Counted from the stretch's first letter, positions 41,745 to 52,023 are shown. The stretch: DNA of 64,000 bases from an uncultured Clostridia bacterium (GCA_947168855.1 CAMVNO010000006.1:1-64000); one strand, 5' to 3'. The notes: generated from the letters alone by a model not told the origin. Numbers and translations: made by a program.

Positions 41745-42734
41745 TTATTCCTCCATCGGTCCCAGAACGATCCCGTTTTCGATGCACCACGCGTCGTTGT
41801 CCGCCGACCATTCGAAGAACAGCGTTTCAAAATCCTTGCCGAAGACCTCCTTAAAGCCTTCCTGCCCGATCGTCATGTGAGCAAACACGAGATCCTTGCC
41901 GTAATGCTCCAGGAGCCAGTTAAAGAAGCTGCCCGCCTCGTAATAGCTGATCGTCGTCAACTGCGGATGCTCGATCAGTCGCTCCGACAGCGTGATCGGG
42001 GTCTCGCTGACTGCGCTGTACTTCTCGCCGATTGCCGCGCCGGAACGCATATAGGCAGCCAGATAGCAGTAATACTTCTTCGCGTTCAGCGATCCGTCCG
42101 CGTCCGTGATCCCGCGCTTCTGCGCGGTTTTCAGGTCCTTCTCGCTGAGGCTTGACTCGAGACCGCGCCACATCCGGTTCGTACAGACGAACATCGAAAT
42201 ATACTCGGCGATCGCTTCCGCCCAGAACCCGCCGTCCTTGGACAGATCGAACGTGCAGCATTCCATCGTCAGATAATGCGTATACTCATGCAGCAGCGCA
42301 TTGCACGCCATATCCCAGCCTTTATACAGATAGATGCCCGTTTCCGGTCCGAGATACCACGCGCCCGCCTTGTTCCATTTCGCGCGTTCCGTTTGCGCGG
42401 CGAAGTCCGTGTGGACGTCGATCACCGGGATCTCATCTTTCGTGTAACCCGAAAGCGCGGCGATCGCGTCGGAAAAATCCGCTTCCTGATTCGTCAGGAT
42501 CTTTTCCAGCCCCGCAAAAAACGCGTCCTCGCCCAAAAGCTCGATGTCCGCCGCGGCAAGATACCACGTCGCGTGCGGCGTACGCACGATATACGGATAG
42601 GTCGCGGCGTTTTTGCCCTCGTTCTGTTCGACCGCGTAGCCCGCAACCGTTTTTCCCTGCGGTTTGCAGCCGAAAACGCCGATGCAGAGCAGCAGCGCAA
42701 GACAAAGTGTAATGAAACGAATGCCGGTTTTCAT
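41745..42734 (-). CDS. Lipoprotein with a gluzincin-like HExxH motif
   Basis: 329 residues. Signal peptide with lipobox (IGVFGC). HEYTH followed by AEAIAEYIS about 20 residues later is a gluzincin-type zinc site (two His plus a downstream Glu), so a surface-attached metallopeptidase is likely. ATG 42734 with GGGGGAAAA upstream; the longer ORF is rejected because the promoter lies inside it. Co-transcribed with the YlbF gene. No precise family recognised. Confidence 0.8.
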   Translation of the reverse strand: MKTGIRFITLCLALLLCIGVFGCKPQGKTVAGYAVEQNEGKNAATYPYIVRTPHATWYLAAADIELLGEDAFFAGLEKILTNQEADFSDAIAALSGYTKDEIPVIDVHTDFAAQTERAKWNKAGAWYLGPETGIYLYKGWDMACNALLHEYTHYLTMECCTFDLSKDGGFWAEAIAEYISMFVCTNRMWRGLESSLSEKDLKTAQKRGITDADGSLNAKKYYCYLAAYMRSGAAIGEKYSAVSETPITLSERLIEHPQLTTISYYEAGSFFNWLLEHYGKDLVFAHMTIGQEGFKEVFGKDFETLFFEWSADNDAWCIENGIVLGPMEE

Positions 42735-42767
42735 AAGTTTTCCCCCTTTGACCTTGTTGACACCTGT

Positions 42768-42797
42768 ATTGTACCGCAGGTTTGCACGCTGTTTCAA
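42768..42797 (-). promoter_or_regulatory. Promoter of the lipoprotein/YlbF operon
   Basis: TTGAAA (42792-42797) and TACAAT (42768-42773), 18-bp spacer on the minus strand. Confidence 0.78.
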
Positions 42798-42853
42798 CCG
42801 CATGCGCAGCGGGATTTCATCGGTTATTTCCGCAGAATCGGGAGAATAAACGC

Positions 42854-44500
42854 TTATATCTCGATCACGATCGGCAGGATCATCGGCGTTCTGCCGATCT
42901 TGTCGTACAGGAACGATTTAAGCCTGCTCTTCACCGCGTTCTTCACGGTTGGATACTCGTCCCTGCCGACCTCTTCAAAGCGTTTCGCGGTCTCGTATAC
43001 GAGCGCGCTCGCCTCGCTGATCAGCGGCTCGTTCTCGCGCATGTAGATGAATCCGCGCGAATAAAGCTCGACCGGGCTGAGAAGCCTTCCGGTCTCGGCG
43101 TCGATCACGATCACCGCCGCCACAAGCCCGTCCACGGACAGAAGCTTGCGGTCGTGCAGCACGATGTCCTCGATGTTCCTGAGCCCGTCCACCATCAGGC
43201 TTCCCGCCTGCACGGTGCTGTTCATAACGCCCTTCCTTGCGGTCAGCTCGATCACGGCGCCGTTGTGCGCGATGAACGTGCGTTCCGGCGCGATGCCCAT
43301 CTCCTTCGCAAGGTCCGCGTGCATCTTGAGATGCCGCGCTTCGCCGTGCACCGGAACGAAATACTTCGGCTTCACGATGCCGAGCATGAGCCGGAGCTCG
43401 CCCGCGCAGGCATGTCCGCTTACATGCACGTCCGCCATGCGGTCGTAGACCACGTCCGCGCCCTTTTCATACAGCGCGTTGATCACGCGCGCGACGCCGC
43501 GTTCGTTGCCGGGGATCGCGCTTGCCGAAATGATGACGGTATCGCCCGCGCCGACGTTCAGCTTGTGCGTGGCGTTCGCCATACGGAACAGTCCGCTCAT
43601 CGGCTCGCCCTGACTGCCGGTGGTCATGACGCAGACCATATTGTCCGGCAGATTTTTGAGGTGCTCCACGGTGACGATTTTGTCGTTCGGGATGTGCAGA
43701 TAGCCGAGCGCCTGTGCGTACCGCACGATCTGCTCCATGCTCCGCCCCTGGAAGCATACGACGCGCCCGTGTTCGATCGCCACGTCGGCGACCTGCTGGA
43801 TGCGGTACACGTTCGACGCGAACGTCGCCACGATCACGCGTCCCTGCGCCTTGGTAAAGACGCGCTCGAAGGTCTTGCCGATCTCCTTTTCGCTCTGCGT
43901 GAATCCCGCGTGCTCGACGTTTGTAGAATCAGACAGCAGCGCCAGCACGCCCTTGGAGCCGTAATAGGCGAAGCGGTTGATGTCGATGGGCTCGCCGTCG
44001 ATCGGCGTCATGTCGATCTTGAAGTCGCCCGTGTGGATCAGCGTGCCGATCGGCGTGCGCACCGCAAGCGCCACGGCGCCGGCGATCGAATGTCCCGTTT
44101 TGATGAACTCGATCTTAAAGCATCCGAGCGAAACGGTCTCGCCCGGATCGACGTCGATCACTTCGACGTCCGTAAGCTTATGCTCGTCCAGCTTGTGCCG
44201 GATGAGCGCGTTGGTAAACCGCGTGCCGTAGATCGGGCAGCGGAAACGTTCCATTGCATAGGGGATCGCGCCGATATGGTCCTCGTGACCGTGCGTGACG
44301 CACATGCCGCGCACGTGATCCCTGTTTTGTTCGACGTAGGTCATGTCTGGAATGACCACGTCGATTCCCGGCATCTCCTCGTCCGGAAAGATCAGTCCGC
44401 AGTCGATGATGAGGATGTCGTTCTCATACTCGATCACGGTCATGTTTTTGCCGATCTCTCCCACCCCGCCCAGCGGGATGATCTTCAGTTTATGCTGCAT
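42854..44500 (-). CDS. rnj: Ribonuclease J
   Basis: Metallo-beta-lactamase-fold endo/5'-3' exoribonuclease for mRNA decay and rRNA maturation. 548 residues (family about 555). The zinc motif is HGHEDH; NMTVIEYENDILIIDCG, TGDFKID, and the beta-CASP elements (SGHACAGELRLML, VPVHGEARHL) are clear. The C-terminal domain is present. The ATG at 44500 has only a poor Shine-Dalgarno; AAAGGA lies 20 bases upstream, so the start could differ slightly. It follows the SleB-like gene by 26 bases. Confidence 0.96.
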   Translation of the reverse strand: MQHKLKIIPLGGVGEIGKNMTVIEYENDILIIDCGLIFPDEEMPGIDVVIPDMTYVEQNRDHVRGMCVTHGHEDHIGAIPYAMERFRCPIYGTRFTNALIRHKLDEHKLTDVEVIDVDPGETVSLGCFKIEFIKTGHSIAGAVALAVRTPIGTLIHTGDFKIDMTPIDGEPIDINRFAYYGSKGVLALLSDSTNVEHAGFTQSEKEIGKTFERVFTKAQGRVIVATFASNVYRIQQVADVAIEHGRVVCFQGRSMEQIVRYAQALGYLHIPNDKIVTVEHLKNLPDNMVCVMTTGSQGEPMSGLFRMANATHKLNVGAGDTVIISASAIPGNERGVARVINALYEKGADVVYDRMADVHVSGHACAGELRLMLGIVKPKYFVPVHGEARHLKMHADLAKEMGIAPERTFIAHNGAVIELTARKGVMNSTVQAGSLMVDGLRNIEDIVLHDRKLLSVDGLVAAVIVIDAETGRLLSPVELYSRGFIYMRENEPLISEASALVYETAKRFEEVGRDEYPTVKNAVKSRLKSFLYDKIGRTPMILPIVIEI

Positions 44501-44526
44501 ATTCTGTAATTCAATAATTCCTTTCT

Positions 44527-45132
44527 TTAATCGGCGCTCCCGTAAAAGAACAGGTTGCCGCCGATGTCCTGATAAAACCTGCGTCCGCCCCAGCCCTTGC
44601 CGAGCTTGCGGGCACAGAAAAAGAGGATGTTTTCCGGAAGATCGAGGTTGCCGTACACGAAGATGTCGCGCGCGGCGTCGACGATTGCCTCCGGCGGTTC
44701 CAGTTTTTTGAACCCTTTGTGATGAATGACCGAAAACTGTCCCTTGCGGTATGCCTCGGTGGGGATATCGGTCACCTCCCCGCCGAACCGCTTTGCCACG
44801 CACCGGTTATAGAGCACGCACAGCACCGCGCGGTACGCGCGTTCATTTCTCCCGCCCGCCTCCAAAAACGCGACGCGCGCGGCAAGCACAAGGTCCTCGT
44901 CCGTCACGGTATGCACCTGCGCATAGCGCGAAAGCGGACGCATGCCGTAAAACGCGGGCTTTGACGCGCCGGCTGCGGCAAACGCTTCGGCCGTGTCCTC
45001 CGGTTCCTCCCAAAGGACCCAGCTCGGATCGGGCGATGCGGGATCGGGCGCTGCGGGCTGTTCGGTTTCCGCCTGCGCAATCGACAGCGGAAGCAAAAGG
45101 AGACAGAGCCAAACGGCAAGGATACGCTTCAT
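44527..45132 (-). CDS. Secreted SleB-like cell-wall hydrolase
   Basis: 201 residues. Signal peptide (ILAVWLCLLLLPLSIAQAE), an acidic Pro-rich linker, then a Hydrolase_2 (SleB/CwlJ) domain: LAARVAFLEAGGRNERAYRAVLCVLYNR with the catalytic-type Glu, and QFSVI. Related enzymes degrade spore cortex or trim vegetative peptidoglycan. ATG 45132 follows AAAGGACG. It occupies the place after hslU where B. subtilis has codY. Confidence 0.88.
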   Translation of the reverse strand: MKRILAVWLCLLLLPLSIAQAETEQPAAPDPASPDPSWVLWEEPEDTAEAFAAAGASKPAFYGMRPLSRYAQVHTVTDEDLVLAARVAFLEAGGRNERAYRAVLCVLYNRCVAKRFGGEVTDIPTEAYRKGQFSVIHHKGFKKLEPPEAIVDAARDIFVYGNLDLPENILFFCARKLGKGWGGRRFYQDIGGNLFFYGSAD

Positions 45133-45166
45133 TGTCCGTCCTTTCCCGGGCGGACCGTGCCGCCCG

Positions 45167-46543
45167 TTACAGAATGTACTTCGAAATGTTGTCCTCACCC
45201 CACTCGGCGGACAGATGCGCATCGACATAGGCGCCGTCCACGACGACGTCGATCATCGGATGCTGACCGTTCGCGTTGAAGGAGATGTCGTTCAACAGAT
45301 TCTCCATTACCGTATGCAGGCGGCGTGCGCCGATATTCTCATTTTGCTCGTTCGCGCGGAACGCGAATTTTGCGATCTCGCGTAAAGCGTCCTCGGTGAA
45401 GCTCAGATTCACGTTGTCGGGCTTCAGAAGCGCCGCGTACTGCTTGGTGATCGCGTTGTCCGGCTGCGTGAGGATCGCGTAGAAATCGTCCTCCGTGAGG
45501 TCCTTCAGCGTCACGCGGATCGGGAAGCGTCCCTGCAGCTCCGGAATGAGGTCGGTCACCTTCGCCACGTGGAATGCGCCCGCGCCGATGAACAGGATGA
45601 AATCCGTCTTGACCGGACCGTATTTCGTGGCGACCGTGGTGCCTTCGACGATCGGCAGGATGTCGCGCTGAACGCCTTCTCTGGACACGTCCGCGCCCAT
45701 ATGGTTCGCGTTTCCCGCGATCTTGTCGATCTCGTCAAGGAAGATGATGCCGTTCTGTTCGGCGTTCTGAAGCGCTTCGCGGTTCACGTCGTCCGGATCG
45801 ATGCGCTTTTCGGATTCCTGCTGCATGAGGATCGAGCGCGCATGCTCCACCGGCATCCGCTTATGCTTTTTCTTTTTCGGAAGCAGATCGCCGAGCATGC
45901 CGCCCATATCGACCTCCATGCCGCTGGCGCCGAACATCATGGCGTTGACGCTCTCCTCGACCTCAAGCTCCACGATCTCCTTTTCGAGCAGTCCCGCGCG
46001 CAGGCGGTCCAGCGTCTGTTCGCGCAGCGTCCTCCGTGCCTGCTGCTCCTCCTCGGAGGGCTTGGGCTCTTCCGGCTCCGGTTGTCCGCTGCCCAGAAGG
46101 AACTGGAGCGGGTTGACCGGACGCTGCTGTTTTTTCTGCTGCGGGAGCAGAAGCTCCACGAGCCGCTGTTCGGTCGCCGCAGCCGCCGCGTCCTTCACGA
46201 GCTCCATGCGCTTCTGTTTGGTGAGCCGGATCGACTCCTCCACAAGGTCGCGCACCATGCTCTCGACGTCTCTGCCGACGTAGCCGACCTCGGTGTATTT
46301 CGACGCCTCGACCTTCACAAACGGCGCGTCGACGAGTTTCGCAAGCCGCCGCGCGATCTCGGTCTTGCCGACGCCCGTCGGCCCGAGCATGATGATGTTC
46401 TTCGGGGTGATCTCCTCGCGCAATTCCTGTGGGAGGCAGCTCCTTCTGTAACGGTTCCGAAGCGCGATCGCCACCGCGCGCTTTGCCTCGTCCTGACCGA
46501 TGATATAGCGGTCCAATGCGTTTACGATCTCTCTCGGAGTCAC
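45167..46543 (-). CDS. hslU: HslU ATPase of the HslUV protease
   Basis: Clp/Hsp100-type unfoldase that feeds HslV. 458 residues. Walker A GPTGVGKT (about 54-61), [17 protein letters not shown] pore region, an I-domain with charged inserts (about 140-240), Walker [13 protein letters not shown], and the family C-terminus ending in SKYIL, which docks into HslV. Starts with a 4-base overlap with hslV. Confidence 0.97.
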   Translation of the reverse strand: MTPREIVNALDRYIIGQDEAKRAVAIALRNRYRRSCLPQELREEITPKNIIMLGPTGVGKTEIARRLAKLVDAPFVKVEASKYTEVGYVGRDVESMVRDLVEESIRLTKQKRMELVKDAAAAATEQRLVELLLPQQKKQQRPVNPLQFLLGSGQPEPEEPKPSEEEQQARRTLREQTLDRLRAGLLEKEIVELEVEESVNAMMFGASGMEVDMGGMLGDLLPKKKKHKRMPVEHARSILMQQESEKRIDPDDVNREALQNAEQNGIIFLDEIDKIAGNANHMGADVSREGVQRDILPIVEGTTVATKYGPVKTDFILFIGAGAFHVAKVTDLIPELQGRFPIRVTLKDLTEDDFYAILTQPDNAITKQYAALLKPDNVNLSFTEDALREIAKFAFRANEQNENIGARRLHTVMENLLNDISFNANGQHPMIDVVVDGAYVDAHLSAEWGEDNISKYIL

Positions 46544-47082
46544 GGACGGATCACCTCCACGCTGATATTGCCGTTGGTAAAGATGCAGATGGATTCGGCG
46601 ATCGCCATCGCTTCGCAGACGATCTCCTCCGCAGTCATGTCGGTGTGCAGTTTCAATGCCTTCGCTGCCGCCAGCGCATACAGCCCGCCGGAACCGATCG
46701 CCGCAATATCGTCGTCCGGTTCGATGACGTCGCCGGTGCCGGACAGCACAAGCAGATCGTCCTTGTCCGCCACGATCATCATTGCCTCCAGCTGCCGCAT
46801 CATTTTATCGCCGCGCCAGTCCTGCGCAAGCGCAATCGCCGCGCGCTTCAGCGCGCCGCCGTGCATTTCGAGCTTTGCCTCGAACCGATCGCAGAGCGTG
46901 AACGCATCCGCGGTCGAACCGGCGAACCCGACGACCACGCGGTCGTGGTAGAGCCTTCTCACCTTCCTGGCGTGCGCCTTCATGACCGCCTGCTGTCCCA
47001 TCGTGACCTGTCCGTCGCCCGCGATCGCGGTCACGCCGTTGCGCTTCACCGCAACGATGGTGGTGCCCTTTAACTGTTCCAT
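46540..47082 (-). CDS. hslV: HslV peptidase of the HslUV protease
   Basis: Threonine protease subunit. 180 residues. A short propeptide (MEQLKG) precedes the nucleophile Thr7 in [19 protein letters not shown] and [14 protein letters not shown] are conserved family motifs. The internal ATG at 47082 is chosen because of GGAGGTATATCCG and the propeptide length. Between trmFO (13-base gap) and hslU (ATGA overlap). Confidence 0.97.
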   Translation of the reverse strand: MEQLKGTTIVAVKRNGVTAIAGDGQVTMGQQAVMKAHARKVRRLYHDRVVVGFAGSTADAFTLCDRFEAKLEMHGGALKRAAIALAQDWRGDKMMRQLEAMMIVADKDDLLVLSGTGDVIEPDDDIAAIGSGGLYALAAAKALKLHTDMTAEEIVCEAMAIAESICIFTNGNISVEVIRP

Positions 47083-47095
47083 CGGATATACCTCC

Positions 47096-48397
47096 TCATA
47101 AAGCATAGGTTTCTTTCAGCGCGCGGAGCTTGTCCAGCGCGCGGCTTGCGATCCGCTCGCCGCGTTCCTGCTTCCCGCGGACGCGTTCTTTGAGCGGATC
47201 CATAATGCCGAACGTCACGTTCATCGGCTGAAAATCGCCGCCGTTGTATTCGGCAACGTAGTGTCCGAGCGCGCCGATCGCGGTCTCGGACGTGAAATCG
47301 ATCGGCGCCCTGCCTTCGAGCTTTTCGATCAGTTCGATCGCGGCAAGAAGCCCGCTTGCCGCGGATTCCACATAGCCCTCCACGCCGGTCATCTGCCCAG
47401 CGAAGAACAGCAGCGGATCGCTTCGCAGCGAATAATCAAAGTTCAGAAGCTTCGGCGATTCCAGAAACGTGTTGCGGTGCATTACGCCGTATCGCGCAAA
47501 CTCCGCGCGCTCAAGTCCCGGGATCATGCCGAATACGCGCTTCTGCTCGGGAAATTTCAGGTTTGTCTGGAAGCCGACGATGTTAAAAAGCGTGCCGTCG
47601 CTGTTGTCGCGCCGGAGCTGTACCACCGCGAACGGGCGCTTGCCGTTGACCTCGAGCCCGACCGGCTTCAAAGGACCGTACGCCAGCGTCAGCTCGCCGC
47701 GCTTTGCCATGACCTCGACGGGCATGCATCCCTCGAACACGCGCGGCGTTTCAAAGCTGTGCAGCTCCGCCGTCTCCGCGTTCACGAGCGCGTGATAAAA
47801 CGCAAAGTACTCCTCGCGCGTCATCGGACAGTTCAGATAGTCCGCGCCGCGATCGTAGCGGGACGCCTGAAAGACCTTATTGTGATCGAGCGAATCATAG
47901 GTCACGATCGGCGCCGCCGCGTCGTAGAAATGCAGGCTTTTGCCGAAGCGTTCCTCGATCGCCGCGCTCAGCGCGTCGCTTGTCAGCGGACCCGTCGCCA
48001 CGATCGCGGGCGACGCGGGAAGCGCCGTCTGCTCGCCGGTTACGATCGTCAGGTTCGGAAAGGATCTGAGCTTGTCCGTCACATACGCGGAAAAGCCCTC
48101 GCGATCGACCGCCAGCGCACCGCCTGCGGGTACGCGCGTCGCGTCTGCCGCCTCCATGACGAGCGAGCCCAAAGCGCGCATCTCCTCTTTCAAAAGCCCG
48201 ACGGCGTTTACAATGCGGTCGGAACGCAGCGAGTTCGAGCAGACAAGCTCCGCAAAGCCGTTGCCCTTATGCGCCGGCGTGCGTTTTTCCGGCTTCATTT
48301 CATACAGCGTGACCGGGTACCCGCGCGAAAGGAGCCGGTAAGCCGCCTCCGCGCCGGCAAGCCCCGCGCCGACGACCGTGACATTCGGTTCAGTCAT
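47096..48397 (-). CDS. trmFO: tRNA (uracil-5-)-methyltransferase TrmFO (folate/FAD dependent)
   Basis: Makes m5U54 in tRNA using methylenetetrahydrofolate and FADH2. 433 residues. The FAD-binding motif [30 protein letters not shown], and the [17 protein letters not shown] motif are diagnostic. It overlaps topA by 8 bases. Firmicutes-type order topA-trmFO-hslV, with no xerC in between. Confidence 0.97.
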   Translation of the reverse strand: MTEPNVTVVGAGLAGAEAAYRLLSRGYPVTLYEMKPEKRTPAHKGNGFAELVCSNSLRSDRIVNAVGLLKEEMRALGSLVMEAADATRVPAGGALAVDREGFSAYVTDKLRSFPNLTIVTGEQTALPASPAIVATGPLTSDALSAAIEERFGKSLHFYDAAAPIVTYDSLDHNKVFQASRYDRGADYLNCPMTREEYFAFYHALVNAETAELHSFETPRVFEGCMPVEVMAKRGELTLAYGPLKPVGLEVNGKRPFAVVQLRRDNSDGTLFNIVGFQTNLKFPEQKRVFGMIPGLERAEFARYGVMHRNTFLESPKLLNFDYSLRSDPLLFFAGQMTGVEGYVESAASGLLAAIELIEKLEGRAPIDFTSETAIGALGHYVAEYNGGDFQPMNVTFGIMDPLKERVRGKQERGERIASRALDKLRALKETYAL

Positions 48398-50489
48398 CGT
48401 TTTTCTTGTTTCTTCTGAGGATCTCTCTGCAGTTCGGGTCCGCGCACTGCACGAACGTGCCGTTCTGCCCGTGCTTCTGCACCATCAGACCGCCGCACTT
48501 CGGGCACTTGGTTTTCACCGGCAGATCCCAGCTTGTGAAATCGCAGTCCGGATAGCGTTCGCAGCCGTAGAAGACCTTCTTCTTGCCATGTTTTTTGATG
48601 ATCGCGGCGCCGCACTTCGGGCACGGAACGTCCTCGACCTTCTCAATGATCGACTTCGTATTGCGGCAGGTCGGGAAGTTCGGACAGGCAAGGAACCTGC
48701 CGAAGCGGCCGACCTTGTAAACCATCATTGCGCCGCACTTGTCGCACGGGATATCGGAAACCTCGTCGGGGATCTTGATCTTTTCCGCGCTCTTTTCGGC
48801 AGTCTCGACCGTGTGCATGAACGGACCGTAAAACTCGCCGACGACGCCCTGCCACTTTTCGGAGCCGTCCTCGACGGAGTCGAGCTCCTCCTCCATATTC
48901 GCGGTGAACGCGATGTCCACGATGTCCGGGAAGCTGGATTTCATCAGCCCCGTCACGGCAAAGCCGAGCTCGGTCGGCACCAGCGATTTCTTTTCGCGCA
49001 TGATGTAGCCGCGGTCGATGATCGTGGAGATCGTCGGCGAATAGGTGGACGGGCGTCCGATGCCCTTTTCTTCGAGCGTTTTGACGAGCGTCGCCTCGGT
49101 GTAGCGGGACGGCGGCTGCGTAAATCTCTGCTGCGGATCGAGTTTTTCCTTCCTGAACCGGTCGCCCTCCTTGATCGGCGGGAGTTGCACGGTGTCCTCG
49201 TCGTCCAGTCCCTTGCCCTCGGTGTAGACCGCGGAGAAGCCCGCAAAGCGCACGCGCGCGCCGGTCGCCTTGAACTGCACGCCGTTCGCGTCGAACGTGA
49301 CGGCGGTCTGATCGAGGACCGCATCGCTCATCTGGCTTGCCAGGAAACGCTCGTAGACAAGCTTATAAAGCTTGTACTGATCGCTTGAAAGGAAGGGCTT
49401 CAGGGTCTTCGGGTCGTTCTTCACGTCGGTCGGACGAATCGCCTCGTGCGCGTCCTGCGCGTTGCGGCGTCCGCGGTACACGTTCGGGATCTTGGGCATG
49501 TACGCCTCGCCGAAGGTCTCCAGAATGCAGCTTCTTGCCGCCTTCTGCGCCTCGTCCGCAACGCGGACCGAGTCGGTACGGATATAGGTGATGAGACCCG
49601 TCGCGCCCTTCTTGCCGATCTCAACGCCCTCATAGAGCTGCTGAGCGACCATCATGGTGCGCTTGGTCGTGAAGCCGAGCTTTCGGGACGCGTCCTGCTG
49701 CATGCTGGACGTTGTGAACGGCGGCGCGGCATGCTTGTGCTTTTCGCCGACCTTGACCTCGGTCGCCGTGAATTCGGAATCGCCGACGCGCGCGATGATC
49801 TCGTTCGTCTGCGCTTCGGTTTTGAGATCCACCTTGCTGCCGTCCGTGCCGTAAAAGCGCACGTCGAAGGTCTTTTTCGCGCCCGCCTTGAGCTTTGCGA
49901 CGAGCGTCCAGTATTCTTCCGGAACGAACGCGTTGATCTCGTCCTCGCGATCGCACACGATGCGCGTCGCCACGGACTGCACGCGCCCCGCGGAAAGTCC
50001 CTTGCGGATTTTGACCCACAGGATCGGGCTGATCTTGTAGCCCACGATGCGGTCCAGAACGCGCCGCGCCTGCTGCGCGTCGACGAGGTCCATGTTGATC
50101 GTGCGCGGCTTTTTGATCGCGTTCTTCACCGCGTTCGCCGTGATCTCGTGGAACTCGATGCGGCACTTCGAAGCTGTGTCGAGCTTCAGGATCTGCGCCA
50201 GATGCCAGGAGATCGCTTCGCCCTCGCGGTCAGGGTCCGTTGCGAGAAGGATGCGATCGGCTTCTTTCGCTTCCTTCTTAATGCGTTCCAACACGTCTCC
50301 GCGTCCGCGGAGCGTGATATACTTCGGCGCAAAGTCATGCTCGGTATCGACGCCGAGCTGCGATTTCGGCAGATCGCGGACGTGACCGTTGCTCGCCACG
50401 ACCTTATACTTGCTGCCTAAAAACCTTCCGATCGTCTTTGCCTTTGCCGGCGACTCCACGATCACCAGCGTGTTCTTCGTTTCTGCCAT
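48390..50489 (-). CDS. topA: DNA topoisomerase I
   Basis: Relaxes negative supercoils. 699 residues. TOPRIM domain (TLVIVESPAKAKTI, LLATDPDREGEAISW), catalytic Tyr in TGLITYIRTDS, and three C-terminal four-Cys zinc ribbons (CDKCG, CPKCG, CPKCG). ATG 50489 with AGGAG upstream; the track's upstream extension runs into dprA. Follows dprA by 17 bases. Confidence 0.97.
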   Translation of the reverse strand: MAETKNTLVIVESPAKAKTIGRFLGSKYKVVASNGHVRDLPKSQLGVDTEHDFAPKYITLRGRGDVLERIKKEAKEADRILLATDPDREGEAISWHLAQILKLDTASKCRIEFHEITANAVKNAIKKPRTINMDLVDAQQARRVLDRIVGYKISPILWVKIRKGLSAGRVQSVATRIVCDREDEINAFVPEEYWTLVAKLKAGAKKTFDVRFYGTDGSKVDLKTEAQTNEIIARVGDSEFTATEVKVGEKHKHAAPPFTTSSMQQDASRKLGFTTKRTMMVAQQLYEGVEIGKKGATGLITYIRTDSVRVADEAQKAARSCILETFGEAYMPKIPNVYRGRRNAQDAHEAIRPTDVKNDPKTLKPFLSSDQYKLYKLVYERFLASQMSDAVLDQTAVTFDANGVQFKATGARVRFAGFSAVYTEGKGLDDEDTVQLPPIKEGDRFRKEKLDPQQRFTQPPSRYTEATLVKTLEEKGIGRPSTYSPTISTIIDRGYIMREKKSLVPTELGFAVTGLMKSSFPDIVDIAFTANMEEELDSVEDGSEKWQGVVGEFYGPFMHTVETAEKSAEKIKIPDEVSDIPCDKCGAMMVYKVGRFGRFLACPNFPTCRNTKSIIEKVEDVPCPKCGAAIIKKHGKKKVFYGCERYPDCDFTSWDLPVKTKCPKCGGLMVQKHGQNGTFVQCADPNCREILRRNKKNDD

Positions 50490-50506
50490 GTTTGACTCCT
50501 CTTTGA

Positions 50507-51652
50507 TTATTGGTCGAATGTCACGACCGTATGGATGGTATCGAGCGCGTATATACGCCCGGGAAGCTGCTTGATCACCTCGGAAAACAACAGCCTTGTC
50601 AGCGCTGCGTTCAGGTCCTGCGCGGAGCAGTCGATCCACTCCAGAAGCTCATCTGCGTCCTTTTCGCCCTGCAAAAGCGCCATGTAGATCTCCTGCCCGA
50701 CCTCGCCGAGCGAGGTGAACGTCACCTTCTTTGCCGCGCCGTTCAGGACGTCGTCGCCTGCGTCGTCACAAAACTCCGAAAGGATGTCCGCCGCGCACGT
50801 GACCGGCTTTGCCTCGCCGCGCGCGATCATGCGGTTTGTGCCGACGCTCATCGGATCGGTGATGCGTCCCGGCACCGCAAAGACCTCCCTGCCCTGCTCG
50901 CGTGCGCAGTCCGCCGTGATCGACGTGCCGCTGCGCTCACCCGCTTCGATCACCGCGACCCCGCGGGAAATACCCGACAGGATCCGGTTGCGGATCGGAA
51001 AATTCTGCTGCATCGGCGGCGTTTTCGGCAGGAACTCGGTGACGAGCGCGCCGCCGTGTTCCAGCACCGCCTGATAGAGCGTTCCGTTGTCCTGCGGATA
51101 CGTGACGTCGATCCCGCAGCCTAAGACCCCGATCACCGGACAGCTCGACGAGCCCGCCGAAAGCGCGCCCCTTGCCGCGGCGGAGTCGATCCCCGCCGCA
51201 AGCCCGGTCACGACCGTCGCCCCGCGCTCCGCAAGCTGTTCGCCCAGAAGCTTTGCAACCTCTTTGCCGTAATCGGTGCAGTTCCGCGCGCCGACCAGAG
51301 CGATCGGAAGCGGCAGCTCCTTCGGGAGATTGCCCTTACAGAACAGGACCGAAGGCGGATCGTAGATCTCGGCAAGCAGCGACGGGTATTCGTCGTCCTC
51401 GGGCGTGACGACCTTCACGTCGTTCCGGTCGAGCCACGCGCAGTAGCGATCCAGAAACCGGTCGTCCGCCGCGGCAACGAGCCGGTCGCAAACCGTTTCG
51501 GACACGTCCGAAAAAGCCTCGAAGTCCTTTTTGAGGATCGCCTCGCGCGCTTCCGAAAGATCGTCGAAGCGATTCAGCAGCTCCATGAACAGCTTCGGAT
51601 TCATGCTCGTCGCGTAATTCAGCCAAAGCCAGAGCCGCTTCGTTTCGTCCAT
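50507..51652 (-). CDS. dprA: DNA processing protein DprA (Smf)
   Basis: Loads RecA on incoming single-stranded DNA. 381 residues. An N-terminal helical region, the Rossmann-like core (LVGARNCTDYGKEVAKLLGEQL, VTGLAAGIDSAAARGAL, GVLGCGIDVTYPQDN, SGISRGVAVIEAGERSGTSITA) and a C-terminal winged-helix remnant. ATG 51652 follows GGGGAGGGAG. Head of the dprA-topA-trmFO-hslVU unit with its own promoter. Confidence 0.96.
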   Translation of the reverse strand: MDETKRLWLWLNYATSMNPKLFMELLNRFDDLSEAREAILKKDFEAFSDVSETVCDRLVAAADDRFLDRYCAWLDRNDVKVVTPEDDEYPSLLAEIYDPPSVLFCKGNLPKELPLPIALVGARNCTDYGKEVAKLLGEQLAERGATVVTGLAAGIDSAAARGALSAGSSSCPVIGVLGCGIDVTYPQDNGTLYQAVLEHGGALVTEFLPKTPPMQQNFPIRNRILSGISRGVAVIEAGERSGTSITADCAREQGREVFAVPGRITDPMSVGTNRMIARGEAKPVTCAADILSEFCDDAGDDVLNGAAKKVTFTSLGEVGQEIYMALLQGEKDADELLEWIDCSAQDLNAALTRLLFSEVIKQLPGRIYALDTIHTVVTFDQ

Positions 51653-51689
51653 CGGACCGCTCCCTCCCCTTATGAATACTTCGGAACAT

Positions 51690-51718
51690 ATCATAGCATG
51701 AACGTTTCCGGATTTCAA
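51690..51718 (-). promoter_or_regulatory. Promoter of the dprA-topA-trmFO-hslVU operon
   Basis: TTGAAA (51713-51718) and TATGAT (51690-51695), 17-bp spacer on the minus strand. Confidence 0.75.
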
Positions 51719-51749
51719 TCCTATTTATATATGCAAATGTGACAAAATC

Positions 51750-51780
51750 GCAACAAAAACCGCACGGAACCCCCGTGCGG
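51750..51780 (-). terminator. Terminator between the comM-side transcript and dprA
   Basis: CCGCACGG/CCGTGCGG with a 5-base loop, followed by TTTTTGTTG on the minus strand. Confidence 0.92.
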
Positions 51781-52023
51781 CGTCGGATTTCGGTTGAAAT
51801 CGTCCCTTAATATCCGAATGTACGGTCGATAACGCTGCCGTCGATCGCGTTGATCATCAGCAGCTCGCAAACTATGGTTTTCTTTAATTGATCCATCAAA
51901 TGCAGCGACATGCGCGGTGCTTTTGATTCCTTGCAGCTCGCGCCGCCCGGTGAACCGAAGGTTCATAGGCGCGGGGTGAGAGCCCGCGTGCGCGACCCGG
52001 CGAAAAACCTGTTTTTCGCCGAA
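51781..52023 (-). ncRNA. Probable structured ncRNA downstream of comM (possibly raiA-motif-like)
   Basis: 243 bases on the minus strand ending in a strong terminator. Several stems are readable in order: GGCGAAAAAC/GTTTTTCGCC, CGCGGG/CCCGCG, TGAACC/GGTTCA, ATCAAA with TTTGAT further on, GCTGC/GGCAGC and GATTTC/GAAATC. The 81-residue track ORF here (51721-51966) runs through the terminator and is not a convincing protein. A 34-codon ORF (MSLHLMDQLKK...) is an alternative content. From memory, sequences like this recur in many Clostridia intergenic regions. The link to the raiA motif is a guess. No separate promoter was seen, so it may be processed from the comM mRNA. Confidence 0.5.

Noticed and set aside
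51721-51966. 81-aa ORF as a protein-coding gene
   Set aside because: It reads through a strong terminator hairpin and overlaps conserved-looking stems; better explained as a frame through a structured RNA.
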